From: Aquabacterium sp.
GTDB lineage: Bacteria; Pseudomonadota; Gammaproteobacteria; Burkholderiales; Burkholderiaceae_C
Reading direction: 5' to 3'
Assembly (NCBI RefSeq): GCF_029946005.1
Contig: NZ_JAQSDR010000041.1
Location: 29,464 to 93,463, forward strand
DNA: 64,000 nucleotides
This document shows positions 41,901 through 49,374 of this stretch, piece after piece (positions within the stretch are counted from its first letter, which is position 1; each line of letters begins with the position of its first letter). The notes under the pieces were generated by a model that was not told the origin of the DNA, searched no databases, and was given only the letters and a program-made list of their open reading frames with translations. Both the position numbers and the translations under genes were made by a program.

Positions 41901-42065
41901 CGCCTGATGCGCGGTCGCCCCACGGCCACAGTGACCACGCACGAAGCGTCGCAGGTTCAGTACTGGCAACGCCATGACGGGCCGGCCTGGCATCTCGAAG
42001 AAGCCATCAACATCGCCGCCCCCACAGACCCCGATAGCGAGTTCCAGCATGACGACGATGAATGA
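38910..42065 (+). CDS. vgrG: Type VI secretion tip protein VgrG (TssI) with C-terminal extension
   Basis: The protein has 1051 residues. The gp27/gp5-like VgrG core spans about 30-600 (RLLRLHTPLGPDVLMAERAEI at the start; QFHWQRG, SGTWVRVSQDWAGANWGSGFIPRLGQEVVVAFLEGDIDRPVVVGAAYN in the gp5 OB region). A DUF2345-type beta-helix follows (about 660-930, ending GSYIKIEGGDIEVGTSG). After that comes a non-repetitive extension of about 110 residues. VgrG trimers cap the T6SS spike and carry effectors. The effector gene begins within its last bases. No T6SS sheath or baseplate genes are in this window, so this is an orphan vgrG island. Confidence 0.93.
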   Translation: MTDLSALPSSLASAAHDLFDSLLADLSSLGARQHTRLLRLHTPLGPDVLMAERAEITQAIGPVARVATDRIELLALSRHAHLQAADLLGQPVLLELLTSHSRTQLRPFHGHVTEFRLLGSDGGLARYQLVIEPWLAFLRARTDSWTFQNLSVFGILESVFSDYVGQGALTAAHRLEIADKAVYPVLSTLSQFNESDLDFVSRLLADNGLFCWWEHTGNPGDPATLGSHTLVIADHQEAIKPNAQPSIRFTQPGAVMKEDSITQWHGHRRVGTSTLNLASWDYRSVDSHQGSAQVDPGHGQDFALAQHDQPGVYAFETPAEAQRLATAQLQALEARRKQFHGRGTARTLAPATSFVLRDHSDHALSDGEGTNRFVVLSVTHQARNNLSADAQAGLQHLLGHLPPLLKRPQANGSDEPLYEALFTAQRASIPVRPLLVDEQGGRLHPRPTADGTQTALVVGLDEPVHTDRDGRIKVQFHWQRGANSSHRLGHSSPALEADNAPASDASGTWVRVSQDWAGANWGSGFIPRLGQEVVVAFLEGDIDRPVVVGAAYNGQGSGNAQGNEVSGGAALSTGNAPAWFPGDQRQGELEGHAHTATLSGFKSQSLDTSQSGTGGHNQLVFDDTPGQGRVLAHTTQSQTWLQMGHLLQQNDNQRLARRGHGLELHTQAQGALRAGSGLHISTFGRSGGTSTAQGQPTNTREAQSQLQSHAELLKALSENAQTHLAKLPNEAVPDQLPVQKALQATLNSLKGTQSSSGQGAGASSAGSGEFVGIDGGHGSIPVLNRPDLVLSAAADISSATPAHTVISAGQNATVTTGQDANLLSQRHMAWAVKDGISLFTRGEAKDGARAVQEVGIKLHAASGNVNTQAQSDRFTLTAEQGIDLQSTAGSIVITAPNRIVLNGGGSYIKIEGGDIEVGTSGTAAFRGAMKELTGGGSAATSPLSLPAARPMNDFHSPVQERYAEALDHTALPDAWLPFQLGASTTVYAEGRALAEGRRLMRGRPTATVTTHEASQVQYWQRHDGPAWHLEEAINIAAPTDPDSEFQHDDDE

Positions 42066-43440
42066 ATCGCGCCCCACCACGCCACTTTCTGACCCCTATG
42101 GCGTTCGGCGCGGTGACACACTGAGCAAGATTTCGGCGCGCTGCGGACGCACCGTGGCCGAGTTGATGCGCTTCAATGCGCTGACGAATGGCAATCGAAT
42201 CGCGATCGGCCAGACCCTGTACCTGTCGGAATCCACCGCGTTCGGTGCGAGCGTGCTCTTCCTCGACTCTTTGCGTCACCCGATCAACAAACTGCGCTAC
42301 CGGGTGGCGTTTGATGAGCGGAAGCAAGAAGGCACGACTGGCGCAAATGGGTTGATCCCCGCGTTCATCACAGGCAGCGCGCGTTCGCGGATCAAAGTCT
42401 GGATTCAAGAAGCAGACGGCGCCTGGCAGCAGGTGGCCCACGTCTCATCGGACTATGGCCACAAGCTCGTGACCTTGACCAGCAATGCGTTGGTGGTGGC
42501 CAGCACGACGCGGCAAATGGCTGCGGATGCGTTGCATGATCTGGGCAGCGCCTTGGAAACCGGTGCACACAGTCTGACAACCGCTCAATCCCCCGCACCT
42601 GCGCCGACAACAGGCAAGTCGAGCAAGAACAATCCCGCTGTCAAAACACGGCAAACGAGAGGCGTCAAAGGTCAACCCATCGTGAAAATCGAGGTGGACC
42701 TGCCTCCAGGGTTGTTGGATTTATTCGGCAAGTATTCGGGGCATGAAATCGCAGAAGAAAACTGGCGTGAAGCCGCCAAGCAACTCGAATGTGAGCCTGA
42801 AGTACTGAAGGCATTTTCTGATGTTGAGAGCGGTGGCAAGTCGTCGTTCTGGCGGCTCAACAAGGGTGACGGCGCCAATGTTCCAGCGCTGTTGTTTGAG
42901 CGGCATTACTTCAGTCGGCTCACGAAAGGGCGCTTCGATAGCGCCCACCCCGACCTATCGTGGCCTGTGGCTTACCGCAAGAAAAGCCTGCTGGGTCAAG
43001 ATGACAAACGCATGCATGACGGCAAAGTTGACGCCACCGATGTCTACTCGGATTACGCCAGTTCCTACCTGCGGCTGATCAATGCATATCGTCTTGACCC
43101 AGATGCTGCGTTGCGGTCTTGCTCATGGGGTAAGTTTCAGATCATGGGAGACAACTACACCCTATGTGGAGCACGAAATGCACATGAATTTGTTTCGGCG
43201 ATATGCGCATCCGAATACAAGCAAATAGATCTCATGGCCCAATTTATTCGCCTTAAGCCAGCGCCATGGAAAGATCCAAAGGACAAGAAAGCTGGCAAGG
43301 CCCTGTCGCTATGGGATGCTATCAAATTCAAGGACTGGGCCATGATTGCCTTCAACTACAACGGACCTGGCTATAAGACCTATAGCTACGATACAAAATT
43401 GAAAGCTGCTTATGAAAAACACAAATTACAAAAAACTTGA
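42049..43440 (+). CDS. LysM plus N-acetylmuramidase effector, VgrG-linked
   Basis: The start at 42049 (or 42058) overlaps the vgrG stop by 17 (or 8) bases; 463 residues. A LysM domain is at about 17-59 (VRRGDTLSKISARCGRTVAELMRFNAL), a linker spans 60-215, and an N-acetylmuramidase/DUF3380-type domain covers about 232-460: LKAFSDVESGGK with candidate catalytic Glu260, LLFERHYFSR, SCSWGKFQIMGDNY and MIAFNYNGPGYKTYSYD. It has no signal peptide, as expected of a T6SS cargo. Muramidase activity on peptidoglycan of rival cells is the likely role. The 3' part is less G+C-rich than the rest of the chromosome, suggesting transfer. Confidence 0.88.
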   Translation: MTTMNESRPTTPLSDPYGVRRGDTLSKISARCGRTVAELMRFNALTNGNRIAIGQTLYLSESTAFGASVLFLDSLRHPINKLRYRVAFDERKQEGTTGANGLIPAFITGSARSRIKVWIQEADGAWQQVAHVSSDYGHKLVTLTSNALVVASTTRQMAADALHDLGSALETGAHSLTTAQSPAPAPTTGKSSKNNPAVKTRQTRGVKGQPIVKIEVDLPPGLLDLFGKYSGHEIAEENWREAAKQLECEPEVLKAFSDVESGGKSSFWRLNKGDGANVPALLFERHYFSRLTKGRFDSAHPDLSWPVAYRKKSLLGQDDKRMHDGKVDATDVYSDYASSYLRLINAYRLDPDAALRSCSWGKFQIMGDNYTLCGARNAHEFVSAICASEYKQIDLMAQFIRLKPAPWKDPKDKKAGKALSLWDAIKFKDWAMIAFNYNGPGYKTYSYDTKLKAAYEKHKLQKT

Positions 43441-44173
43441 CCTTTGGCGTGTACTTGTTTGCTGTGTTTGGCTGTTATTCATGCAGCTGCCAGCAGCCGC
43501 CCACATTCGACTGTCGAGCGATTGGGGCGTGGGCTTGTTGCCGAACGGGCACCTGGTCCCCGATGATCAGAACGAGGGTAAGCAATTAGACAAAGCCGCG
43601 CTTGCCATCGTTAGGGATAGAACCGCGACCCCAAATGCCACTCGCTTCGCCCTTGAATTGGGTTTCAAACTGTTCGTAGATCAAGAAAAATTCTACCTGC
43701 AGCCTACGCTGTACATGCCTCAAAGCCGTCCCGGCGAAGTCTGCACGTCGGTTGGCAAGGTCACCGCCTATCAATGCAAGGAAGGTCAGCGGGAGACCCA
43801 AGCCTGCCACATCGGCTTCTTCGACAACCAGTTTCACGAAGTAGGCTGGCACACCATCCGCATCAACGAGTCAGTACCGATTTTCTGCAACGCGGTACCA
43901 GCTGTGGGTGCCTATGACGCCAAGCAGAACGCCATGCTGGTGACAGTGCAGTATTTCGCGATCGATCACAAACCAGCAGCCAAGCCCAGTGAGATCGGTT
44001 CCGGCTGGAAGCGCATGACCGTGTTGCTGCGGCTCACCTCGGACAACGGCAAAATTAACGTTGAACAGGATGACCGCTGCCTTGGCAATCCCAATCAGGT
44101 AGCCACCGTGCCCGATGCCAAGCGCTCCTTGCGTAGGTGCACCGCAAGTTCACCATCCCTTGCTGTCCATTAG
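43412..44173 (+). CDS. Exported protein, candidate immunity protein of the muramidase effector
   Basis: The start at 43412 lies 29 bases inside the effector gene in another frame, so the two are coupled. The product has 253 residues with a signal peptide (basic start, VLVCCVWLLFMQLPAAA), so it acts in the periplasm, where a self-delivered or sister-cell muramidase would. Several cysteines (EVCTS, YQCKE, ACHIG, IFCNAV, DRCLG) could form disulfides. I recognise no domain family. Context, export and lower G+C content all fit an immunity role; direct evidence is lacking. Confidence 0.62.
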   Translation: MKNTNYKKLDLWRVLVCCVWLLFMQLPAAAHIRLSSDWGVGLLPNGHLVPDDQNEGKQLDKAALAIVRDRTATPNATRFALELGFKLFVDQEKFYLQPTLYMPQSRPGEVCTSVGKVTAYQCKEGQRETQACHIGFFDNQFHEVGWHTIRINESVPIFCNAVPAVGAYDAKQNAMLVTVQYFAIDHKPAAKPSEIGSGWKRMTVLLRLTSDNGKINVEQDDRCLGNPNQVATVPDAKRSLRRCTASSPSLAVH

Positions 44174-44535
44174 CACCAAGCACTAGCCCAGGCCAATCCG
44201 GCACTGCCGATTGGTTGTAAAAATCAGAGCGCTCAAGAGAGCTTGAAAATGATGGCCGAGGTATCGTTTGGAATCAACTATCACTCAAAGCAAGGCGGTA
44301 AAGCTGGGCAGGCCGCCTGCGAATATCGTGCTTACATTTCAAAACTTGCTTTTTGGCTGGTTTGCTTAGGCGCAGCCCATCCGGGGCCTGACGCGCGTGC
44401 TTCTGCTACTGTGTTGATCAGCACATCCACTATTGAGCAAAACGCATTTTTTGGCCTGTGGAGAAGGCATTTGGACTATCTGCTGAAACGTCGAATTTAC
44501 AGTTCCTTCAAGGCATCAGAGTGGGACAAAACTTC
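44174..44535. other. Low-GC junction, no confident gene
   Basis: This 362-bp stretch follows the immunity gene and ends at the GST gene. It holds an imperfect hairpin (CCAATCCGGC at 44193-44202 with GCCGATTGG at 44206-44214, then an A-rich run) that could end the VgrG module transcript. A short frame from 44243 continues into the antisense of the GST gene and is not credible as a gene; its N-terminal part may be a decayed remnant. Lower G+C content suggests the edge of an acquired segment. Confidence 0.45.
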
Positions 44536-45237
44536 TCACTTCGCCGGGAAAAACCGCCCCCGCATCCTCGCCTCATACGCCACCAAATTGGCATGCCGCA
44601 GCACCTCATCCTTCATCGGCGTTTCAAAATGCGCGCACAGGGCTGAGGCCAAGATGGCGTACATCATGGCGTCGGTGCCGCAAGGCTCTTCACCCATCAA
44701 GTAAGGCTTGTCGCCAAGCAGGGTGGTCAGCGTTTTCAAGCCCTGGTTCCCAATGGCCTGCATCTCGGCCTCCGAATGGCGCCCCATGCCATGGCCATGC
44801 AAACTCTTGCGCACACGCCGCCGAACCAAGGCCACCACCGGTGCACGCACCAGCCATGGCACCGGTTTGAAGAACACCTCGGCCACCTTGGCAAAGTTGG
44901 CGTCGTTCACCCAGCGCCAATGCACGCCGATCCAGTACAGGTTGTCTTCCAGCATCTTCTCGACCGCCCAGGCCGTGGCCCGTTGCTCGGCATTCAGGCC
45001 ATGGTCAAAATCGATGCCGTATTGGCGCTCAAGGTGCCAACGGATGAAGGTCGAATCTGCGACGACGGTGCCCTCGTCGTCAAGGTAAGGCAGCTTGCCC
45101 TTGGGCGCCTTGAACATGCCCTTGGTGTTGACCTGATAAGGTTGGCCCGACATTTTCAACAGGACCAGGGCCTTCATGACGAAGGGGCTGGCATCGGGCA
45201 GACCGAAGGCGGCCCCGAAAGCGTAGAAAGTGATCAT
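44536..45237 (-). CDS. Glutathione S-transferase family protein
   Basis: The start at 45237 (MITFYAFGAAFGLPDASPF) gives 233 residues; the TGA-containing stop of the next upstream gene overlaps it by 4 bases (ATGA). The N-terminal thioredoxin-like domain (KGKLPYLDDEGTVVADSTFIRWHLERQYG) and C-terminal helical domain (MGEEPCGTDAMMYAILASALCAHFETPM) fit the GST/Faxc-like group. Substrate unknown. It is coupled to the small conserved gene at 45234. Confidence 0.85.
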   Translation of the reverse strand: MITFYAFGAAFGLPDASPFVMKALVLLKMSGQPYQVNTKGMFKAPKGKLPYLDDEGTVVADSTFIRWHLERQYGIDFDHGLNAEQRATAWAVEKMLEDNLYWIGVHWRWVNDANFAKVAEVFFKPVPWLVRAPVVALVRRRVRKSLHGHGMGRHSEAEMQAIGNQGLKTLTTLLGDKPYLMGEEPCGTDAMMYAILASALCAHFETPMKDEVLRHANLVAYEARMRGRFFPAK

Positions 45238-45560
45238 GCCGTCGGGCCTTTCGCATCCAACTCGATAGGCGCCCACCCCAACAACTCCGCCAACCGCGTC
45301 ACCACCCACCCCGCCTCCGCCTCAGACACCCCCGACTCGGGCGACGCCAAACCACGGTGGCAGCGCACCAGCACTTCGTCTTCCGCCACGCCGATCTCGC
45401 GTTGCACGCCTTGGCAATGCTCCACCATGTGGCTGGCCAGGTCTTCGCACACCTCGTAACGCTCGCGCACCAGGGCCATGGGCACCGTCAAACGGTGGCG
45501 GGCGTCGGTGTGCAGGTCGTAGAACGAAGGGGGGATCTCGATTTGATAGTCGTCGGTCAT
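45234..45560 (-). CDS. Small conserved protein of unknown function
   Basis: The start at 45560 (MTDDYQIEIPPSFYDLH) gives 108 residues. I recognise the MTDDxxIEIPPSF beginning and SGVSEAEAGWVVTRLAELLGW ending from a protein often found near apaG in Comamonadaceae, with no known function. No membrane segment or signal. The stop overlaps the GST start (ATGA), implying coupled translation. It is divergent from apaG with a 34-bp gap. Confidence 0.72.
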   Translation of the reverse strand: MTDDYQIEIPPSFYDLHTDARHRLTVPMALVRERYEVCEDLASHMVEHCQGVQREIGVAEDEVLVRCHRGLASPESGVSEAEAGWVVTRLAELLGWAPIELDAKGPTA

Positions 45561-45594
45561 GCGGTGTTTTACCTCAAAGCCTAGAATGGGCCGG

Positions 45595-45969
45595 ATGAGT
45601 CTCCCCCAATTCACCTGTGCGGTGGTTCCGCAGTTCCTTGAAGAACAAAGCAACCCCGCTCAACAAGAGTATGCGTTTTCGTACACGGTCACCATTGTCA
45701 ACAGCGGCGATGTGGCCGCACAGTTGATCGGGCGGCATTGGGTCATCACCGATGCCACCGGTCACGTCGAGGAAGTGCGTGGCCTGGGGGTGGTGGGCCA
45801 CCAACCCATGCTCAAACCCGGCGAGAAGTTCGAGTACACCAGCTGGACGCGACTGAACACGCCGCATGGTTTGATGCAAGGCACCTTCTTTTGCATGACC
45901 GACGAAGCCCACCCTTTTGACGCCGCGATCGAGCCTTTCTCGTTGGCGCGATCGCAGTCTTTGCATTGA
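45595..45969 (+). CDS. apaG: ApaG protein
   Basis: The start at 45595 gives 124 residues, the standard ApaG length. The Ig-like fold is evident from AFSYTVTIVNSGDVAAQLIGRHWVITDATGHVEEVRGLGVVGHQPMLKPGEKFEYTSW. ApaG is linked to cobalt resistance/magnesium efflux by name; its biochemistry is unsettled. It is followed by the gcr-type gene, as often seen in betaproteobacteria. Confidence 0.94.
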   Translation: MSLPQFTCAVVPQFLEEQSNPAQQEYAFSYTVTIVNSGDVAAQLIGRHWVITDATGHVEEVRGLGVVGHQPMLKPGEKFEYTSWTRLNTPHGLMQGTFFCMTDEAHPFDAAIEPFSLARSQSLH

Positions 45970-45979
45970 GGACGCGCGT

Positions 45980-48064
45980 TTGACTCAGGACACGACGATC
46001 CGCAAAACCAGGCGGCGGTGGCTGCCGCAGCCCGGAACGCCGGTGGACATCAGCCAGTTGCTGGACTCGGCCAACGGCGAGTTGCCTTTGGCCGAGCGCC
46101 ACCTGTGGCTGGTGCAGTTGATGGATTGGATTCGCGCAGGCGAGCCGATCTCGGGCGTGAAGTACATCGTGCGACAACTGGCAGCGCCCTCTGAACGCCG
46201 AACCGGCGTCGTGTCCCTGTTGTCGGCCTTCTGGCGCGACATCGACGTGGCGGCCCTGCTGGCCGACTACGGCTTTGCGGCGCGCACCTCGTTCACCGAC
46301 GAGCTGGGCGAGCGTCTGCGCGCGCGCATGCTGCCGATGAGCCCGGCCACCACTGACTTGGCCAGCCTGTTCAACCTGCTGTTCAGCGATCCCAAGGACG
46401 CCAATTGGCTGATGGAGCTGGACGACGCGGTGCTGGCCGAGCTGGCCTCGCTTTGGCGTGAAGCCATTGATGCAATCGAGTCCGAGCCCCTGGGGTGGCA
46501 CGAGCCTTTCTATGACGCGATCATGTTCCTGTCCAGTCAGGTGCGGGCCGAAGGCTTCTCGCGCGAGTTGCGCGGACGCATGGGCATGCGGGTCGATGTG
46601 GACTTTGATGGTGTGGAGTCGGGCGCCGAAGTGGCCGCCCCCACGCCCACGCGTCAGGCCTTCCGGCAACTGGTGCACGTGGCCGAGAACCTGCACACCC
46701 TGGCGCTGAAAGGCACGGTCGGGCCTGCGCCCGACGAGCAGGTGCAGAGCACCTTGCTGCAAGAGGCCCAGTACCTGCGGGCCTTGCTGGACACCTGCAT
46801 CAAGTCTGCGCAGGGCATCCACGACCACCTCGAATCCAACGGCATTTCGATCGACATCGTGTTCCAGATCGACCAGTTGAGCGAGCGTTGCCGGCGCATC
46901 GAGCAGTTGCTGGACTGCGTGCTGTCCAGCCATCCAGCCCAGGACTTGCGCACGCTGATCGTGGACCTGATCCACGTGGGTGCCAAGCGCAGCGGGGTGC
47001 GCGCGCTGTTCACGCAGCACTACTCGCTGCTGGCCCGCAAGGTGGCCGAACGCAGTGCCGAGACTGGCGAGCACTACATCACCCGCGATCGCGCGGCCTA
47101 TGTGGACATGCTCAAGCGGGCCGGCGGTGGTGGCGCGGTGATGTCGGTCACGACCTTCCTCAAGTTCGCGATCCTGGCGCTGGGCTTGTCGCCGTTCTGG
47201 AGCGGCCTGGCCGCGGGCACCAACTACGCCGTGAGCTTCGTCGTGATCCTGTTGCTGCATTTCACCGTGGCCACCAAGCAACCGGCCATGACCGCGCCCG
47301 CCATGGCGGCCAAGCTGGCCGACACGCGCAGCGACGAGGCCGTCGAGGGTTTCGTGGACGAGGTGGCCAACCTGATCCGCTCGCAAGTGGCCGGCATCCT
47401 GGGCAATGTGCTGGTGGTGGCGCCCGTGGTGCTGGCCCTGCAGGCAATGGCCTGGTGGGTGTTCAAGCGGCCCCTGATCGATGTGCATTCAGCGCAGCAC
47501 GTGCTGGACAACCTGACCCTGCTCGGGCCTTCGCTTTGGTATGCGGCCTTCACGGGTGTGCTCCTGTTCTGCTCCAGCCTGTTCGCGGGCTGGCTGGAGA
47601 ACTGGTTCGTGCTGCACCGTCTGGACAGCGCCTTGCGCTGGAACCCGCGCATCCGCGCCACCCTGGGGCCGGAGCGCGCGGTGCGGTGGGCGGCCTGGTG
47701 GCGCCACAACATTTCGAGCCTGGGCTCAAATGTGTCGCTGGGCCTGATGCTGGGGCTGGTGCCCGTCATCGCCGGGTTCTTCGCGCTGCCGCTGGACGTG
47801 CGGCACGTGACCTTGTCCACCGGTCAGCTGGCGGCGGCGGCGGGCACCCTCGGCCTGGCCGTGCTCGACCACCCTCAGTTCTGGTGGTGCATGGCCGCCA
47901 TCCCGCTGACGGGGCTGCTGAACGTGGGCGTCAGCTTCGTGCTGGCTTTGCGCGTGGCCATGCGCTCACGCGGTGTGCGCATCAAGGACCGGGCGCGTCT
48001 GCAGGCGGCTTTGGGGCGCCGGCTGCGGCGTCATCCTTTGAGTTTTCTGCTGCCGCCTCGCTGA
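45980..48064 (+). CDS. gcr: Gcr-type 'site-specific recombinase' membrane protein
   Basis: A TTG at 45980 with GAGGAC upstream is chosen; an ATG at 45917 would overlap apaG by 53 bases. The product has 694 residues. A soluble N-terminal half (QLLDSANGELPLAERHLWLVQLMDW) is followed by several membrane segments from about residue 385 on (FLKFAILALGLSPFW, VLVVAPVVLALQAMAWWVF, LWYAAFTGVLLFCSSLFAGWLEN). This matches the Gcr family, named site-specific recombinase although its membrane topology makes that role doubtful. It follows apaG after 10 bases. Confidence 0.85.
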   Translation: MTQDTTIRKTRRRWLPQPGTPVDISQLLDSANGELPLAERHLWLVQLMDWIRAGEPISGVKYIVRQLAAPSERRTGVVSLLSAFWRDIDVAALLADYGFAARTSFTDELGERLRARMLPMSPATTDLASLFNLLFSDPKDANWLMELDDAVLAELASLWREAIDAIESEPLGWHEPFYDAIMFLSSQVRAEGFSRELRGRMGMRVDVDFDGVESGAEVAAPTPTRQAFRQLVHVAENLHTLALKGTVGPAPDEQVQSTLLQEAQYLRALLDTCIKSAQGIHDHLESNGISIDIVFQIDQLSERCRRIEQLLDCVLSSHPAQDLRTLIVDLIHVGAKRSGVRALFTQHYSLLARKVAERSAETGEHYITRDRAAYVDMLKRAGGGGAVMSVTTFLKFAILALGLSPFWSGLAAGTNYAVSFVVILLLHFTVATKQPAMTAPAMAAKLADTRSDEAVEGFVDEVANLIRSQVAGILGNVLVVAPVVLALQAMAWWVFKRPLIDVHSAQHVLDNLTLLGPSLWYAAFTGVLLFCSSLFAGWLENWFVLHRLDSALRWNPRIRATLGPERAVRWAAWWRHNISSLGSNVSLGLMLGLVPVIAGFFALPLDVRHVTLSTGQLAAAAGTLGLAVLDHPQFWWCMAAIPLTGLLNVGVSFVLALRVAMRSRGVRIKDRARLQAALGRRLRRHPLSFLLPPR

Positions 48065-48167
48065 CCTCGGACATCTCGCCCTTGGAGCGGCCCGAGAACA
48101 TCGTCCACCACATGAGAAACAGGAAGAGGGCAAGCGCCCCCACAGCTTCCAGCACAATCAGCCACAT
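47982..48167 (-). CDS. Small single-pass membrane protein antisense to the end of gcr
   Basis: The ATG at 48167 gives 61 residues: a membrane helix (WLIVLEAVGALALFLFLMWWTMF) followed by SGRSKGEMSE and a charged, Ala/Pro-rich tail. The helix plus FSGR pattern is typical of small conserved membrane proteins in this group. Its ATG abuts the mltA ATG with zero spacing (CATATG). The last 83 bases are antisense to gcr. A GTG at 48179 is an alternative start. Confidence 0.6.
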   Translation of the reverse strand: MWLIVLEAVGALALFLFLMWWTMFSGRSKGEMSEVSEAAAENSKDDAAAGAPKPPADAPGP

Positions 48168-49373
48168 ATGATGGTTCACCAGTTTTACAAGCGGGCCACG
48201 GCGGCCCTGATGGTCGGCAGCCTCGCGGCTTGCAGCAGCGGTCCGTCACTGCGTTCCTCGGCGCCCATTGTCTCGCGTGCGCCGACCGTGGCGCCGGGCA
48301 CGGTCTTGCCCCAACCCGATGGGCGTGGTGACCTGGTGCGGCCTCGGGCCCTGTGGACACCTGCCCAATACACCGACCTGCCCGGCTGGGCGCAAGACCG
48401 GGTGAGCGAGTCCTGGCCAGCCTTGTGGCAAAGCTGCCAGCGGCCCGGCCTGGGCTGGGCCACAGTGTGCGCCGAAGTGCGCGAGCTGGGCGCGGATTGG
48501 GGCCGCCAGGTGGCCGATGATTTCGTGCGGCAATGGCTGGAAGGGCATTTGCGACCCTGGCGCCTGAACACGCTGGATGGGCAGACCTCGGGCTTGCTGA
48601 CGGGCTATTTCGAGCCCTTTCTCGATGTGCGCCGCACGCCCGATGCACGCTACAAGTACCCCCTCTACCGTGCCCCGGCCGACCTGGGCGTGCGCAAGCC
48701 CCATTTCACGCGCGCCGAGCTGGACAGCTTGCCAGAGGCACGCGCCTCGGTTATGGGCCGTGAACTGGTCTACGTGTCGGACCCGCTGGACGCGCTGCTG
48801 ATCCAGGTGCAGGGCTCGGGCCGCGTCCGCGTGCAAGATGAGCTGAACGCGCAGGGGCAGCCCCGCACGGTGCGCCTGGCCTTTGCGGGCCACAACGACC
48901 AGCCTTACCAATCGGTCGCGCGCTGGCTGGTGGATCAGGGCGCCTTCTCGCTGGAGCAGGCCTCCTGGCCCGCGATCCGAACCTGGGCCCTGCAGAACCC
49001 GCAGCGCGTGCCCGAGATGCTGCGCGCCAATCCCCGCATGGTCTTCTTCAAGGAAGAGCCCTTGCTTGATCCGCAGGTCGGGCCGGTGGGGGCGCAAGGT
49101 GTGCCATTGATCCCTGGCCGCTCAGTGGCGGTGGACCGCGAGGCCGTGCCGCTGGGCACGCCCATGTGGCTGGACAGCACGGTGCCGCAACCCTGGAACC
49201 CGACACCGCCCGCCCCGCAGTCCCTGCAACGCCTGGTGGTGGCGCAAGACACGGGCGGGGCCATCATCGGTGGCGTGCGGGCCGACTACTTCTGGGGCTG
49301 GGGCGACGAAGCCCTGGCGCAGGCGGGCCGCACCAAGCAGCCCATGTCGGCGTGGGTGCTGTGGCCGCGCTGA
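48168..49373 (+). CDS. mltA: Membrane-bound lytic murein transglycosylase A
   Basis: The protein has 401 residues. A lipoprotein signal (lipobox LAAC, Cys22) puts it in the outer membrane. MltA features are TGYFEPFLDVRRT, IQVQGSGRVRV, and the C-terminal 3D domain VAQDTGGAIIGGVRADYFWGWGDEA with catalytic Asp. It cleaves glycan strands to 1,6-anhydro-MurNAc ends. The start may be 48168 or 48171. Divergent small membrane gene starts at the adjacent base. Confidence 0.94.
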   Translation: MMVHQFYKRATAALMVGSLAACSSGPSLRSSAPIVSRAPTVAPGTVLPQPDGRGDLVRPRALWTPAQYTDLPGWAQDRVSESWPALWQSCQRPGLGWATVCAEVRELGADWGRQVADDFVRQWLEGHLRPWRLNTLDGQTSGLLTGYFEPFLDVRRTPDARYKYPLYRAPADLGVRKPHFTRAELDSLPEARASVMGRELVYVSDPLDALLIQVQGSGRVRVQDELNAQGQPRTVRLAFAGHNDQPYQSVARWLVDQGAFSLEQASWPAIRTWALQNPQRVPEMLRANPRMVFFKEEPLLDPQVGPVGAQGVPLIPGRSVAVDREAVPLGTPMWLDSTVPQPWNPTPPAPQSLQRLVVAQDTGGAIIGGVRADYFWGWGDEALAQAGRTKQPMSAWVLWPR

Positions 49374-49374
49374 T

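Noticed and set aside
44243..44704. Short plus-strand frame behind the immunity gene, with a faint relaxase-like GGKAGQAACEYRAY stretch
   Set aside because: The second half is antisense of the GST gene and the match is too short; no other mobilisation gene is present.
46888..48171. 427-residue plus-strand frame within gcr
   Set aside because: It overlaps the gcr membrane domain in another frame and has shadow composition (Ala/Gly/Arg/His-rich, no hydrophobic pattern).
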